From the NCBI GenBank assembly GCA_026692885.1, contig JAPLNJ010001211.1, positions 1-51,949 on the forward strand: DNA of 51,949 nt. Reading direction: 5' to 3'. This document shows, one piece after another, positions 34,684 to 43,942 of this stretch. Position 1 is the first letter of the stretch; each line of letters begins with the position of its first letter. Below the pieces are notes generated by a model. It was not told the DNA's origin. It searched no databases and saw only the letters and a program-made list of their open reading frames with translations. A program made the position numbers and the translations under genes. Source of the stretch: Planctomycetota bacterium (GTDB taxonomy: Bacteria > Planctomycetota > Planctomycetia > Pirellulales > Pirellulaceae).

Positions 34684-35820
34684 TCAAAACAGCTTCGCCA
34701 AATTGATCTTGCCGGTCGTGTCCGCCTCGGTTCCCAGCGACAAGATCGAATCGTCGATTGTCTCGGCGAGGCTTCCCGCCGTGCGATACAGCGCCAGCAC
34801 GTTCTCCAGTGGCGAACCGACCTGGATCGCATGGGTCGGACCGAGGAACAGTCCGCCCCGCGGAAAGAGTTCCTGGCGGCGACGGACCTCGCGTTCGACG
34901 TCCTCCGGTGTGCCCCAGGCCAGCGTGGTCTGCACGCACACCGAGCCGCAGAAGCAGAGGCGGTCGCTGAAGCGCTCTTGCAACACGGCGATGTCCATCG
35001 CTGACGTCGTGGGCTGCACCACGTCGTACACGTCCAGCCCCAGTGCAATCAACCGCGGCAGGAACCGCTCCACGCAACCGCACATGTGCATCATCGTCCG
35101 TGCGCCATGCGAGTGGACCATCTCGAAGTACCGGCCATACTTCGGCGCAAAGTGCCGCTCGAAGACTTCCGGCGAGATCATCGGGCCACGCTGGTTGCCA
35201 AAATCGTCGCCAGCGTGGGCGAAGTCCACCAGCCCGCCGGCGGCCTCCAATGTCCGCCGTTGCACCTCGTAGAAGAACTCGAACCGGGCCTGCATGATCT
35301 CCAGGTACACGGGGTTGTCGTCCACCAAGTCCATCAGGACCTGCTCCATACCGCGGGCCCGCGCGATGCCGTTGATGAAGTCCATGTCGCCGGCCGTGCC
35401 GATGCAGACGGCGGGCCCCTGCTCCCGGAGCGATTCGGCCTGTCGGCGGACGGTGGAGTAATCGAACCAGTCGGCACTGGGGAAGTGTGAGCGGTCGAGG
35501 TCCTCCAGGCGGTCGATCCCGGCAAACGGCAGGTGGCAAGCTTCCAGGTACTTGCCTCCGTCGAACTCCGCGTACTTGTAGCGCTCCCCAAAATACCCCT
35601 CGACGCTGCCGTCGGGAAAGGTCCGCAGCTCCGGACCGCAGTAGACCGGTTCGACGTAGCGGAAATCATCGCCCACCACGCGCAACAGTTGCTCCAGGTT
35701 CGACAGCCCGAAGTGCTGCATCAGCATGCGGTTCACTTCGGGGGTGCCTTCATGCTTGATTGGGATGCGGTCGTAGCCGCTACGATCGAATGCCCCCAAG
35801 ACGCGTTGGCGAGAGTTCAT
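34684..35820 (-). CDS. Uroporphyrinogen decarboxylase (URO-D) family protein
   Basis: A 378-residue cytoplasmic TIM-barrel protein without signal peptide: MNSRQRVLGAFDRSGYDRIP, VVGDDFRYVEPVYCGPELR, GTAGDMDFINGIARARGMEQ, EVFERHFAPKYGRYFEMVHS, TMMHMCGCVERFLPRLIALG, GSVCVQTTLAWGTPEDVERE, GGLFLGPTHAIQ. The MCGC and NP-type features fit the broad URO-D superfamily, which includes corrinoid methyltransferases and many paralogues in sugar gene clusters, rather than HemE itself, whose diagnostic N-terminal PVWFMRQAGR is absent. Its position between glycoside hydrolases suggests a role in handling a methylated or unusual sugar, an inference. Confidence 0.8.
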   Translation of the reverse strand: MNSRQRVLGAFDRSGYDRIPIKHEGTPEVNRMLMQHFGLSNLEQLLRVVGDDFRYVEPVYCGPELRTFPDGSVEGYFGERYKYAEFDGGKYLEACHLPFAGIDRLEDLDRSHFPSADWFDYSTVRRQAESLREQGPAVCIGTAGDMDFINGIARARGMEQVLMDLVDDNPVYLEIMQARFEFFYEVQRRTLEAAGGLVDFAHAGDDFGNQRGPMISPEVFERHFAPKYGRYFEMVHSHGARTMMHMCGCVERFLPRLIALGLDVYDVVQPTTSAMDIAVLQERFSDRLCFCGSVCVQTTLAWGTPEDVEREVRRRQELFPRGGLFLGPTHAIQVGSPLENVLALYRTAGSLAETIDDSILSLGTEADTTGKINLAKLF

Positions 35821-35993
35821 GGCGAGGTCCTCAGGTGAGAAGACGGGGCAGGTGAGCCTTCAGCGTACCGATCGGCTATCAGCAACTCAATGCCGCCAGC
35901 GTCCAGCGTCCCGGAGATTCCATCGGCATGAAAGAGTTCCGGAAGCGGCACGCACAGCAGCGAGCCGTCGGGGTTGGTCTCGATGATGTCGTC
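35817..35993 (-). pseudogene. Tail of an unidentified operon gene
   Basis: Minus-strand reading DDIIETNPDGSLLCVPLPEL, FHADGISGTLDAGGIELLIA, DRYAEGSPAPSSHLRTSP ends in a TGA that overlaps the URO-D start. This is the coupled end of a preceding gene whose body is lost. Not recognised; the C-terminal pattern could be the end of a glycoside hydrolase. Confidence 0.4.
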
Positions 35994-36058
35994 TATTCAT
36001 CGCTTGCGTGCCATCCATTTTCTCGTCGGTCGACCGTCTTCCGCGAACGGCACGGGGC

Positions 36059-38695
36059 CTATTGAGCGGTCACATAGACCGGCCAGGGACCGGCCTGGAA
36101 CGTGACTTTCTCCCCTTGCTGCCGCACGACAAAGGGGCGTCCGAAGACCTGTTCGGCTGTCGCCTTCGCTCCGGCTGGCATACTCAGCTCGACCGACTGC
36201 GGACTGCGGTCGGTCCAGATCATCCAGACAGATCGGTGCCGCGGTTCCCCCGCGGGCGTGACGAACTCGAGGATCGTGGCCAGTCCCTGACGCGAGGCCG
36301 CGACGGGCTGCAAGCCGTAGAGTTGTTGAATCGCCACCGGCAGCGTCACCGTCAGCGGCGTGAGTTGCCCATTGACATCGTGGAAGTTCATCAACACCGC
36401 CTGCTCGGTGAGCGCGTAGTGCCAGCCGTGGTAGTAGAACGTCTTCTCGACGCCCTTGAATCGCTCGCAGGCGAAGGCCACCGCCAGGGTGCGGGCCATG
36501 TCCAGCGGGGCGAAGCCCTCGTGGTTCGGCAGCCAATATTTGCGCGTATTCGACCGCGGCCCGTAGCCGTTCTCGGTGTCCCAGATGGGCAGGATACGGC
36601 CGACGCGATTCCGCATCTCCTCGTGCAGCCAATCGACGTAGGCGAAATAGTCGTCCGTCTTGCTCAAGAGGATCGTCCCCGTGCGGCCGTAGCCGTGGTA
36701 GCTGAACACATCGCAATAGGAAAACAGGCCGGCTCCGATCGTGGCCGCGGTCCACTTATCGTTTTTTTCCACCTGTCCGCCGCCGGCCCCGCCCACGATG
36801 ATGAGCTTTGGATCAACCTCTTTGGCCGCCTGGTAGGCGTGCTTGAGGATTTCCGTGTACCAGAGCGGGTTCTCCTGGCCGTCAAACGACTTGCCGGCAA
36901 AGACCGGCTCGTTGGTCACTTCCCAGACATCGATGACCCCCTTGTAATGGGCGACGATGGTGCGAACGTAGTTCTTCCAGTCGGCGAAGTTGCGGTCGGG
37001 GTACTCCAGGGCCGAGTGGCCGAACTTGCCCGACTTCGTGCGCCACGCGGGCACGCCCTCCAAGAGCCCGAGCACCCGGAAACCGGCTTTGCGATAGGCG
37101 GCGACCTCGGCATCCGGGGCATCCCAGGTCCATTTCCCCTGCTCGGGCTCGACGCGCCACCAGCGCGTGGCAATGCTGCAATCCAGCAGGCGAACCCAGC
37201 GCGTGCCGTAGGAACTGTCGATCTCGTCCGGCCCGGTGTGATTGCCGGCGGGCCAGTCGACAGGCGTCTGAGCCGGCAGGCGCGGCGTTACGGAAACGAG
37301 GGCCTCGCCTTCATAAGGGGCGTCGAGGCCGGTCTTGGTCACAAACCGCCAATAGCCCGGCGGCAGCCCCTTGGCGAGCGTCACCTCGCCAGCCAGATTG
37401 ATAGGTTGCGGAGAACCCTTCTGTCCGCCCGCGGCTTGAACCTGGATCGCCGTGTCCCACTCCTGGATCACCTTGTCTACCTCATCCATGAGCACCAGAT
37501 GCACGGGCAGGCCGCCAGCGGGCACGTCGCTCGTAGCGCCCCGAACCGTGGCGCGGATCTTCACCGTAAACGGATCGTGCTCGTCCACGCGGTTGTGCGG
37601 CTTGTCGGTTGTTAGCGCGATCTCGCGATTGGCGCAGGGCTGGTATGGCGCAGGATCGCCATGGCGCAAGTCGACGTCGTCGATCCACACGTGTTTGCCG
37701 GCCGGGATTTTCTCGCCGATGCGCACGCTCGCTCCGGGCACTTCGAGCACCTGACCCTCGGGGTTCTTCACGTCGATGGGGATGACAATCCGTTCCCAAC
37801 GGTCCTTGGGCACCCGGACCCCATGACCGACGGTCTTTGGCCCGATGAACTCCGCATAAACACCGGCCCCCTCGTAATCGGCCCGCGCGGAAAATGAGAA
37901 CGTGTAATGCTGCTGATAAGCCACCGGGTAATACGAGCTGGAATAGAGGCCATTGCCTTCCAGGCGGAGCGAGCAGCGGCCGCCGGCGGCGAGCGTGTCA
38001 TCAATGACGGCTCGGCCCGGGTTTCGGGGTCCCTCGTGCGTCAGTTTCGAGTTGTCGCGATGCCATACGCCGTCCAGGCCCAACTCGAAGGAGGAGTTTT
38101 GCAGCATGTTGCCCAAGCGGGGCGGCGGCTGGACCGGCATGTCGCCCTCGTATTCCTCCAGCCGCAGTTTGCCGAGCCATACCTTCCCGACGCCGAAGAC
38201 GCGGAGGTGGAGGTACGCATCGGGGCAACTCTTGCCCGTCTTCACGATGAAATTCATCCGCTTCCACTGTTCCATCGCCGAGCCATCCACGCGAAAACAC
38301 TCCTGGCCGCGGGCGAGGACCAGCGTGTACTGCACCGGCGGCCGGGCGGAGATCAGGCCGCTCAGACGCATCGTCCTGCCGGCCTCGACCTCGAACGGGC
38401 CGCCGAGCGAGATCTGCGCGAAGTTGCTGACGTCCACCTCCAGAGCCTTGCCGACCTCCGCGTCCGTCGGCACGATGGAGATCGTCGATAGATCGCCCGT
38501 CCAAGTGTTGTTGATCAGCCCGGTCTCCCACTTGGGCGGCCCATCGGGCAACTTCGCGAAGTCCACGTCGCGGACCACGCGCAGCGACCTGCCCTCGGGC
38601 GGTGTCTGGCCCAGGACGGCGCCCGCCAGGATGCAGGTGATCGCCACGGCCCATGCTTGCGGTAGCCGCCACGAGGCGGTTGTCAGAACGTTCAT
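36059..38695 (-). CDS. Secreted GH39-like (clan GH-A) glycoside hydrolase with carbohydrate-binding modules
   Basis: An 878-residue protein from ATG 38695 (AAGGA upstream); the much longer open frame to 39166 overlaps the previous gene and is spurious. Signal peptide RLPQAWAVAITCILAGAVLG. Residues about 40-340 hold carbohydrate-binding jelly-rolls (NNTWTGDLSTISIVPTDAEV, LQNSSFELGLDGVWHRDNSK, GRCSLRLEGNGLYSSSYYP). The catalytic barrel (residues about 520-760) has VIDVWEVTNEPVF with the acid/base E596 and ILPIWDTENGYGP with the nucleophile E708, as in GH39/GH5-type retaining enzymes. A small C-terminal beta domain (SVELSMPAGAKATAEQVFGR) closes the protein. It would cleave within or at the end of a polysaccharide in the periplasm or outside; the linkage is not predictable. 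Confidence 0.75.
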   Translation of the reverse strand: MNVLTTASWRLPQAWAVAITCILAGAVLGQTPPEGRSLRVVRDVDFAKLPDGPPKWETGLINNTWTGDLSTISIVPTDAEVGKALEVDVSNFAQISLGGPFEVEAGRTMRLSGLISARPPVQYTLVLARGQECFRVDGSAMEQWKRMNFIVKTGKSCPDAYLHLRVFGVGKVWLGKLRLEEYEGDMPVQPPPRLGNMLQNSSFELGLDGVWHRDNSKLTHEGPRNPGRAVIDDTLAAGGRCSLRLEGNGLYSSSYYPVAYQQHYTFSFSARADYEGAGVYAEFIGPKTVGHGVRVPKDRWERIVIPIDVKNPEGQVLEVPGASVRIGEKIPAGKHVWIDDVDLRHGDPAPYQPCANREIALTTDKPHNRVDEHDPFTVKIRATVRGATSDVPAGGLPVHLVLMDEVDKVIQEWDTAIQVQAAGGQKGSPQPINLAGEVTLAKGLPPGYWRFVTKTGLDAPYEGEALVSVTPRLPAQTPVDWPAGNHTGPDEIDSSYGTRWVRLLDCSIATRWWRVEPEQGKWTWDAPDAEVAAYRKAGFRVLGLLEGVPAWRTKSGKFGHSALEYPDRNFADWKNYVRTIVAHYKGVIDVWEVTNEPVFAGKSFDGQENPLWYTEILKHAYQAAKEVDPKLIIVGGAGGGQVEKNDKWTAATIGAGLFSYCDVFSYHGYGRTGTILLSKTDDYFAYVDWLHEEMRNRVGRILPIWDTENGYGPRSNTRKYWLPNHEGFAPLDMARTLAVAFACERFKGVEKTFYYHGWHYALTEQAVLMNFHDVNGQLTPLTVTLPVAIQQLYGLQPVAASRQGLATILEFVTPAGEPRHRSVWMIWTDRSPQSVELSMPAGAKATAEQVFGRPFVVRQQGEKVTFQAGPWPVYVTAQ

Positions 38696-38724
38696 CGCTG
38701 GTCCTTCAGTTGTAGGCGGGCAGA

Positions 38725-39999
38725 TCACTCTTCCACGATCTGGCCGCGGATCATGAGATGGCTGGCGCGGATCCACTTGCCGCGATACTTGGGCTTGGCG
38801 ATCTCGGCCTCCATGCCACCCTCGCCAAACGGGCCCCAGATGCCGCGCCGGCTCGGCTCCTCCGAGTGAATTGCGAGCGTCACGTCGTGGACCTTCGCGG
38901 GATCCAGGTCGTTCGAGATGGGTGCGAGGCACAGACCAAGGTCGCGGCTCCAAGGCAGGAAGCGGGTCACCAGCTTTTCCCGCCGGACCCCGTCGATGGT
39001 CACGCTCAACTGCCCTGCGTCCGGGCCGCTGAAGTCGAACAGTCCAAACCCTGCCCCTCGGAACCGGAAGTGGATCTTGTCGCCGGGGTTCTGGCTGGCC
39101 CACACCGTGCCGGTGATGTTTCGCCATGGCTTGACGGTCGGATCGCGCTCGTCGAGGGCCTGCCACGTGCCCGCGAGGTACTTTGGTCCCAACTCGACCT
39201 GCCGGGCGTCTTCCCAGTTGTCGGCCACGAAGGGCTTCGCCAGTTTGCGGCCGTGATCGACGGGCTGGCCGCTATCCATCGCTCGAAAGGCATCAGCCAC
39301 GAAACCTGTGTACAGGCGGTGACCGCTCTGGATGGGATGGCATCCGTCGACGCAAAACATCGTCTCGCTGGTGCCCACCGTCTCCGGCTTCACCCAGAGG
39401 CTGAGGGTGAAATCGCCGGAGAGGTCCAAATCGGCCAGGCTGGGGACCTCGACGTAATCACCCTGTTGGGATTTCATGTGGCCACCGGAGAACCACAACG
39501 AGTGTTTGCTTTGTTTGAGGTTTGGGGGGCTATCGGCTACCCACCAACTGTCCGGCGTGGGGGTCCGATAGCGATCGCCGAAGTTTTTCAGCACGCCGTG
39601 GTGGGCGTTGCCCGAGACGTCCGGCAGGCCCGTGCCGGTGCTCTGCTCGAAAGCACCCAGATCGCTGCCGGTGCCCCCGAGGCAGGCATTGACCTCTTCG
39701 ATCTCGGCCTTGGGAAACTCCTGGCGGAACCACTCGAGGCTTTGCACGCGCCACCCCGGGGCTGCGGTGATCGATCCGCCCAAGTAAGCGATCTTGACCT
39801 TTCCGCCGTGGCGCAGTTTGGCGAACGAGTTGCCTGCGCCCTCGCGAGGCTTGAACAAAGCGTCGCTGAGCTGTTGTCTGTATTGAGGTGATTCGGCCCG
39901 TGTTGCAGTCGACGGCCCCGCGCTCCATCCCGCCACCGCGCACACCCACGCCACGAAAGCCCTCGATCTGATCGCCTCAACCGGTCTGCCTGTGTTCAT
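38725..39999 (-). CDS. SGNH hydrolase with a LamG piece in place of its middle
   Basis: A 424-residue protein from ATG 39999 (an in-frame start at 40032 is possible). After a signal peptide, residues 68-117 are the N-terminal half of an SGNH hydrolase: KIAYLGGSITAAPGW with the nucleophile S76, and GGTGSDLGAF. At 118 the sequence changes to a LamG/concanavalin half-domain (LPDVSGNAHHGVLKNFGDRY, DYVEVPSLADLDLSGDFTLS, LWVKPE), and at about 208 it returns to the SGNH protein with block V, DGCHPIQSGHRLY, carrying the Asp-His pair. A C-terminal beta-sandwich follows (NPGDKIHFRFRGAGFGLFDF). The GxND block III is missing. All in one frame. Either a true domain swap or two deletions; esterase activity is unlikely without block III. 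Confidence 0.8.
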   Translation of the reverse strand: MNTGRPVEAIRSRAFVAWVCAVAGWSAGPSTATRAESPQYRQQLSDALFKPREGAGNSFAKLRHGGKVKIAYLGGSITAAPGWRVQSLEWFRQEFPKAEIEEVNACLGGTGSDLGAFEQSTGTGLPDVSGNAHHGVLKNFGDRYRTPTPDSWWVADSPPNLKQSKHSLWFSGGHMKSQQGDYVEVPSLADLDLSGDFTLSLWVKPETVGTSETMFCVDGCHPIQSGHRLYTGFVADAFRAMDSGQPVDHGRKLAKPFVADNWEDARQVELGPKYLAGTWQALDERDPTVKPWRNITGTVWASQNPGDKIHFRFRGAGFGLFDFSGPDAGQLSVTIDGVRREKLVTRFLPWSRDLGLCLAPISNDLDPAKVHDVTLAIHSEEPSRRGIWGPFGEGGMEAEIAKPKYRGKWIRASHLMIRGQIVEE

Positions 40000-40497
40000 C
40001 ACGGATCCGATAAAGTGATAAGTGATAAGCAATTTGATTCCTGACCACCGACGTGAGGCTAGCCGGGAAGATTTGGTGAAACAAGGGGGCGAGGAGCGAG
40101 GAGGAGGCCAGCGCCTTCATTCCCTGGTGCCCGAAGCGGGAAGGCGAACCATGATCAATTTGGCCAGGGCGCGATCACCCCAAACAGGGCTCCCAAAAGC
40201 GGCACATTTTTCGCTGCGTCTGTTCTCCGGCTGGAAGCCACGACGACGACCAACCGCGATTGCCCGCTTGATTCGCGGCCGGGCGCTGGTAGGTTGGCGG
40301 ATTCTCCACCCCATCCCTATAAAGGTGCGATTCTCGTGAGAACGGCGGGATGGCGCGAGGTTGGAGTCCACGCTTTAGCGTGTCCTGGCGCACCACGCCC
40401 GCCAGCAAAGACACGCTAAAGCGTGGACTCCAGCGGGCTTTGCACCTTGACAGGGGCGGATTCTCCACCCTACCTTCAGCATCGGATGCGACAGTCA
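40000..40497. other. Divergent intergenic region with repeats
   Basis: About 500 bases between the minus-strand operon and the restriction enzyme. The left 250 bases show no gene. A 16-base word (GGCGGATTCTCCACCC) occurs at 40296-40311 and again at 40455-40470, bracketing the large inverted repeat at 40362-40432. Promoters of both flanking genes must lie here, but none is clear. Confidence 0.5.
40362..40432. repeat. Perfect 23-bp inverted repeat (hairpin)
   Basis: Arm 40362-40384 is the exact reverse complement of 40410-40432 (core word CACGCTTTAGCGTG). Within the loop a further stem of six bases (CTGGCG at 40385-40390 with CGCCAG at 40400-40405) extends the hairpin. There is no T-run, so it is not an ordinary terminator; it resembles dispersed palindromes of planctomycete intergenic regions. 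Confidence 0.85.
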
Positions 40498-43400
40498 ATG
40501 ACGCCGCAAAAATTCATCAGCCACTGGCAGGCTTCCGCCGGATCGGAACTTGCCAATTCACAGCCTTTTCTGAGTGGTCTGTGTGATCTGCTCGACGTGC
40601 CACAACCGGACGTGACGCAACAAGACGACAGCCTCAACGCCTATGTCTTCGAGAAACGCGTCGCCTTCAACAACGGCGACGGCACGACCAGCCCCGGGCG
40701 CATCGATCTGTACAAGCAGGACTGCTTCGTCTTGGAATCCAAGCAGGGGAGCGAACGCAAGGCCGCCGAAATGGAGGAGGCCCTGGCCACCGTAACCCGC
40801 AATCGCAAGCTGAAGGCCGGAACGGCTCAGCGGGGCACTTCGTCCTGGGAACAGGCGATGGGCAAGGCCCGGCAGCAAGCGAAACGCTACGCGGAGGCGC
40901 TGCCAGAATGGCCACCGTTTCTGATCGTCGCGGATGTCGGCTGCTGCTTCGACGTGTACGCCGACTTCTCGCAGTCGGGCAAGAACTACATCCCCTTCCC
41001 CGATCCGCAGAACTACCGTCTCCGCTTGAGCGATCTGGCCAAGGCTGATGTGCGCCAGATGCTCCGCACGATCTGGACCGAACCGCACGCGCTTGATCCC
41101 ACCCGAAGAAGTGCCAAAGTCACGCAGTATCTGGCTGGTCAACTGGCTAAATTGGCAAAGAGTCTTGAATTGCGGAAGGATGCGAGCGGACAGCCGATCC
41201 ACACGCCGGAGCGGGTGGCCCAGTTCCTGATGCGGTGCCTGTTCACGATGTTCGCCGAGGATGTCGAGCTGATCGGCAAGGACAGCTTCCAGCAGCTCCT
41301 GGAAAGCCTGCGCGGCAGTCTGGTCAACTTCTGCCCGCTGGTCGAGGAGCTGTGGCAGAAGATGAACACCGGCGGCTTTTCGGCGGCCGTGCGGCAGCAG
41401 CTCCGACAGTTCAACGGCGGTCTGTTTGCCGATTGTGAAGCCCTACCGCTGAATGCCGATCAACTGGAACTGCTGATCGAAGCCGCCGAGGCGCAATGGG
41501 CCGAAGTCGAACCGGCCATCTTCGGCACGTTGCTGGAACGCGCGCTCGATCCGGTGGAACGTCACAAGCTGGGTGCGCACTACACACCCCGGTCCTACGT
41601 CGAGCGGCTGGTGATGCCGACGATCATTGAGCCGTTACGGGCCGAATGGGAGATCGCCTACGCCACCGCCGTGCAACTGAACACGGACGGGAAGACCGCC
41701 GAGGCGGTGAAGACGGTGCGGGAATTTCACGAGCAACTGTGCGAGCTCCGTGTCCTCGATCCGGCCTGCGGATCGGGCAACTTCTTGTACGTCTCACTGG
41801 AACTGATGAAACGGCTGGAGGGCGAAGTGCTAAACGCGCTGCGCGAGTTCGACGAGCGACAGATGCCGCTGCTGACGATCAATCCGCATCAGTTCTTGGG
41901 GATCGAAGTCAACCCGCGTGCGGCTGCAATTGCCGATTTGGTGTTGTGGATCGGCTACCTGCAATGGCACTTCCGGAGCGTCGGCCGAGTCACGCCGCCG
42001 GAGCCAATCATCCGCAATTTCCACAACATTGAATGCCGCGACGCGGTTCTCACTTGGGACACGGTGGAACCTGTGTTCGACGACGAGGGGAAACCGATTA
42101 CACGCTGGGACGGACGTACCACGAAAAAACACCCGGTGACAGGAGAAGAAGTCCCAGACGAAACCGCGCGGGTTCAGGGACTGCGGTACGTCAACCCGCG
42201 CAAAGCCGAGTGGCCGCCCGCCGACTACATCGTCGGCAATCCGCCGTTCATCGGTGGATGGCGAATACGCCAAGTGCAGGGTGATGGGTACGTTCAAACG
42301 CTCTGGGCGACGTACCCAGAAATCCCAGAGAAAGCCGACTATGTGATGTTCTGGTGGGACAACGCAGCTGAAGCGATCCGAGCAAATCGCGCTCGTCGGT
42401 TTGGCTTCATTACGACCAACAGCATTACCCAAGTCTTTCAACGCCGCGTGTTGCAACGTCATATTGAGGCTTCGCCCAATGCGTTGCGGATTCGTTTCGC
42501 GATCCCCGACCATCCGTGGGTTGATAGCGCAGATGGAGCAGCGGTTCGTATTGCGATGACGGTAGCCGATACTGCTCCAGACGTGGGTGCCTTTCTTGGT
42601 AGTGTGTTTGATGAACGTTCCGAGGACGTGCAGGTGCAGTTCTCAGCGGTTCATCGCATCAATCCGCGTCTGACTGCCGGTGCCGAACTTGATTCCGCAG
42701 TCGCGATTTCTGCAAACCGCAACCTCTGCTCTGCCGGCGTTCAACTCTACGGGGCTGGCTTCATTCTCACGGACGAACAGGCTAAGGAGATGACCGCGTC
42801 CGTCGCGACGGCTGATGCGCGCCACGTTATTCGTCCATACTTGAACGGTCGTGATTTCATGCAGAATAGCCGCGGTGTCTCTGTCATCGACTTCTTTGGC
42901 CGTGAACATGACGAAGCACGCGATCTGCACCCTGCGGCTTTTCAACGAGTCCTAGATTATGTAAAACCGGAACGCGATCAAAATCGGCGAGACTCAATTA
43001 GGCGACTCTGGTGGCGATTTGGCTGGGAACGCCCGGTGTGGCGTGCGGCAGTTGCTGGACTGCCTCGATATATTTCCACGCCCGAAACGGCAAAGCATCG
43101 CGTGTTCGTATTTCTGAATTCAGACGTGCTGCCGGACAACATGCTAACGAATTTTGCGCTCGACGATGCTTTCTTTCTTGGTGTGTTCTCTAGCCGAATC
43201 CATGTTCTTTGGTCACTTGCGGCTGGAGGTCGCCTTGGTGTTGGAAACGATCCGAGATACACGAAGTCGCGTTGCTTCGACCCATTTCCATTTCCTGCCG
43301 CAACCGAGGCCCAACAGCGGCGGATTCGGGAGTTGGGGGAGCATCTCGACGCACATCGGAAGCGACAGCAGGCGGCGTATCCGGGGTTGACCATGACGGG

Positions 43401-43935
43401 CATGTACAACGTGCTCGAAAAGCTCCGCGCCGGCGAGGCGCTCGCCGCCAAGGAACAGACGATCCACGAACAGGGGCTGGTCTCGGTCCTGCGGCAGGTT
43501 CACGACGATCTGGACGCGGCCGTCGCCGATGCCTATGGCTGGCCGCACGATCTGTCCGACGAACAGATCCTCGAACGTCTCGTGGCCCTCAATCACGAAC
43601 GGGCCGAAGAGGAGCGACGCGGGCTTGTTCGCTGGCTCCGCCCCGACTTCCAGAAGCCGCAAGAGCCGGTCGCCACGCAACAGAAACTGGAGATCGAAGG
43701 CGAAGAACCCGTCGTGCCGGCCGCGCCAGCGAAGAAGGAACCGTGGCCGAATACGCTGCGGGATCAAGTCCGCGCGATTCGCGAAACGCTGGCGAAACTA
43801 GCCACGCCGGCCACGTCGGACGACATCGCCAATCGTTTCACCCGCGCGCCGAAAGCTACGGTGGCCGAACTACTCGCCACCTTGGTAGACGTTGGTCAGG
43901 CCAGACAAACCGAAGATGGCAGGTACGTTTCGTGA
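40498..43935 (+). CDS. MmeI-like single-chain restriction enzyme and adenine methyltransferase
   Basis: A 1145-residue protein from ATG 40498 (MTPQKFISHWQASAGSELAN). The N-terminal part has the nuclease site RID70-LYKQDCFVL-E80-S-K82, the spacing known for MmeI. A helical stretch with FAEDVELIGKDSFQQLL follows, then the methyltransferase with motif I LDPACGSGNFL at about residue 420 and motif IV NPPFI at about 581. The part after that is the likely target-recognition region, followed by a helical linker and a C-terminal winged-helix-like end (DDIANRFTRAPKATVAELLA). Type IIL/IIG enzymes methylate one strand and cut when the site is unmodified, protecting against foreign DNA. No separate restriction or specificity gene lies nearby, as expected. 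Intact. Confidence 0.85.
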   Translation: MTPQKFISHWQASAGSELANSQPFLSGLCDLLDVPQPDVTQQDDSLNAYVFEKRVAFNNGDGTTSPGRIDLYKQDCFVLESKQGSERKAAEMEEALATVTRNRKLKAGTAQRGTSSWEQAMGKARQQAKRYAEALPEWPPFLIVADVGCCFDVYADFSQSGKNYIPFPDPQNYRLRLSDLAKADVRQMLRTIWTEPHALDPTRRSAKVTQYLAGQLAKLAKSLELRKDASGQPIHTPERVAQFLMRCLFTMFAEDVELIGKDSFQQLLESLRGSLVNFCPLVEELWQKMNTGGFSAAVRQQLRQFNGGLFADCEALPLNADQLELLIEAAEAQWAEVEPAIFGTLLERALDPVERHKLGAHYTPRSYVERLVMPTIIEPLRAEWEIAYATAVQLNTDGKTAEAVKTVREFHEQLCELRVLDPACGSGNFLYVSLELMKRLEGEVLNALREFDERQMPLLTINPHQFLGIEVNPRAAAIADLVLWIGYLQWHFRSVGRVTPPEPIIRNFHNIECRDAVLTWDTVEPVFDDEGKPITRWDGRTTKKHPVTGEEVPDETARVQGLRYVNPRKAEWPPADYIVGNPPFIGGWRIRQVQGDGYVQTLWATYPEIPEKADYVMFWWDNAAEAIRANRARRFGFITTNSITQVFQRRVLQRHIEASPNALRIRFAIPDHPWVDSADGAAVRIAMTVADTAPDVGAFLGSVFDERSEDVQVQFSAVHRINPRLTAGAELDSAVAISANRNLCSAGVQLYGAGFILTDEQAKEMTASVATADARHVIRPYLNGRDFMQNSRGVSVIDFFGREHDEARDLHPAAFQRVLDYVKPERDQNRRDSIRRLWWRFGWERPVWRAAVAGLPRYISTPETAKHRVFVFLNSDVLPDNMLTNFALDDAFFLGVFSSRIHVLWSLAAGGRLGVGNDPRYTKSRCFDPFPFPAATEAQQRRIRELGEHLDAHRKRQQAAYPGLTMTGMYNVLEKLRAGEALAAKEQTIHEQGLVSVLRQVHDDLDAAVADAYGWPHDLSDEQILERLVALNHERAEEERRGLVRWLRPDFQKPQEPVATQQKLEIEGEEPVVPAAPAKKEPWPNTLRDQVRAIRETLAKLATPATSDDIANRFTRAPKATVAELLATLVDVGQARQTEDGRYVS

Positions 43936-43942
43936 CGGCCAA

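Noticed and set aside
34684..35820. HemE of haem biosynthesis
   Set aside because: The N-terminal PVWxMRQAGR motif is missing and the gene lies among glycoside hydrolases, so only the superfamily is called.
38696..39166. Longer start of the GH39-like protein
   Set aside because: The extra 157 residues overlap the preceding gene out of frame; ATG 38695 has a ribosome site and begins a signal peptide.
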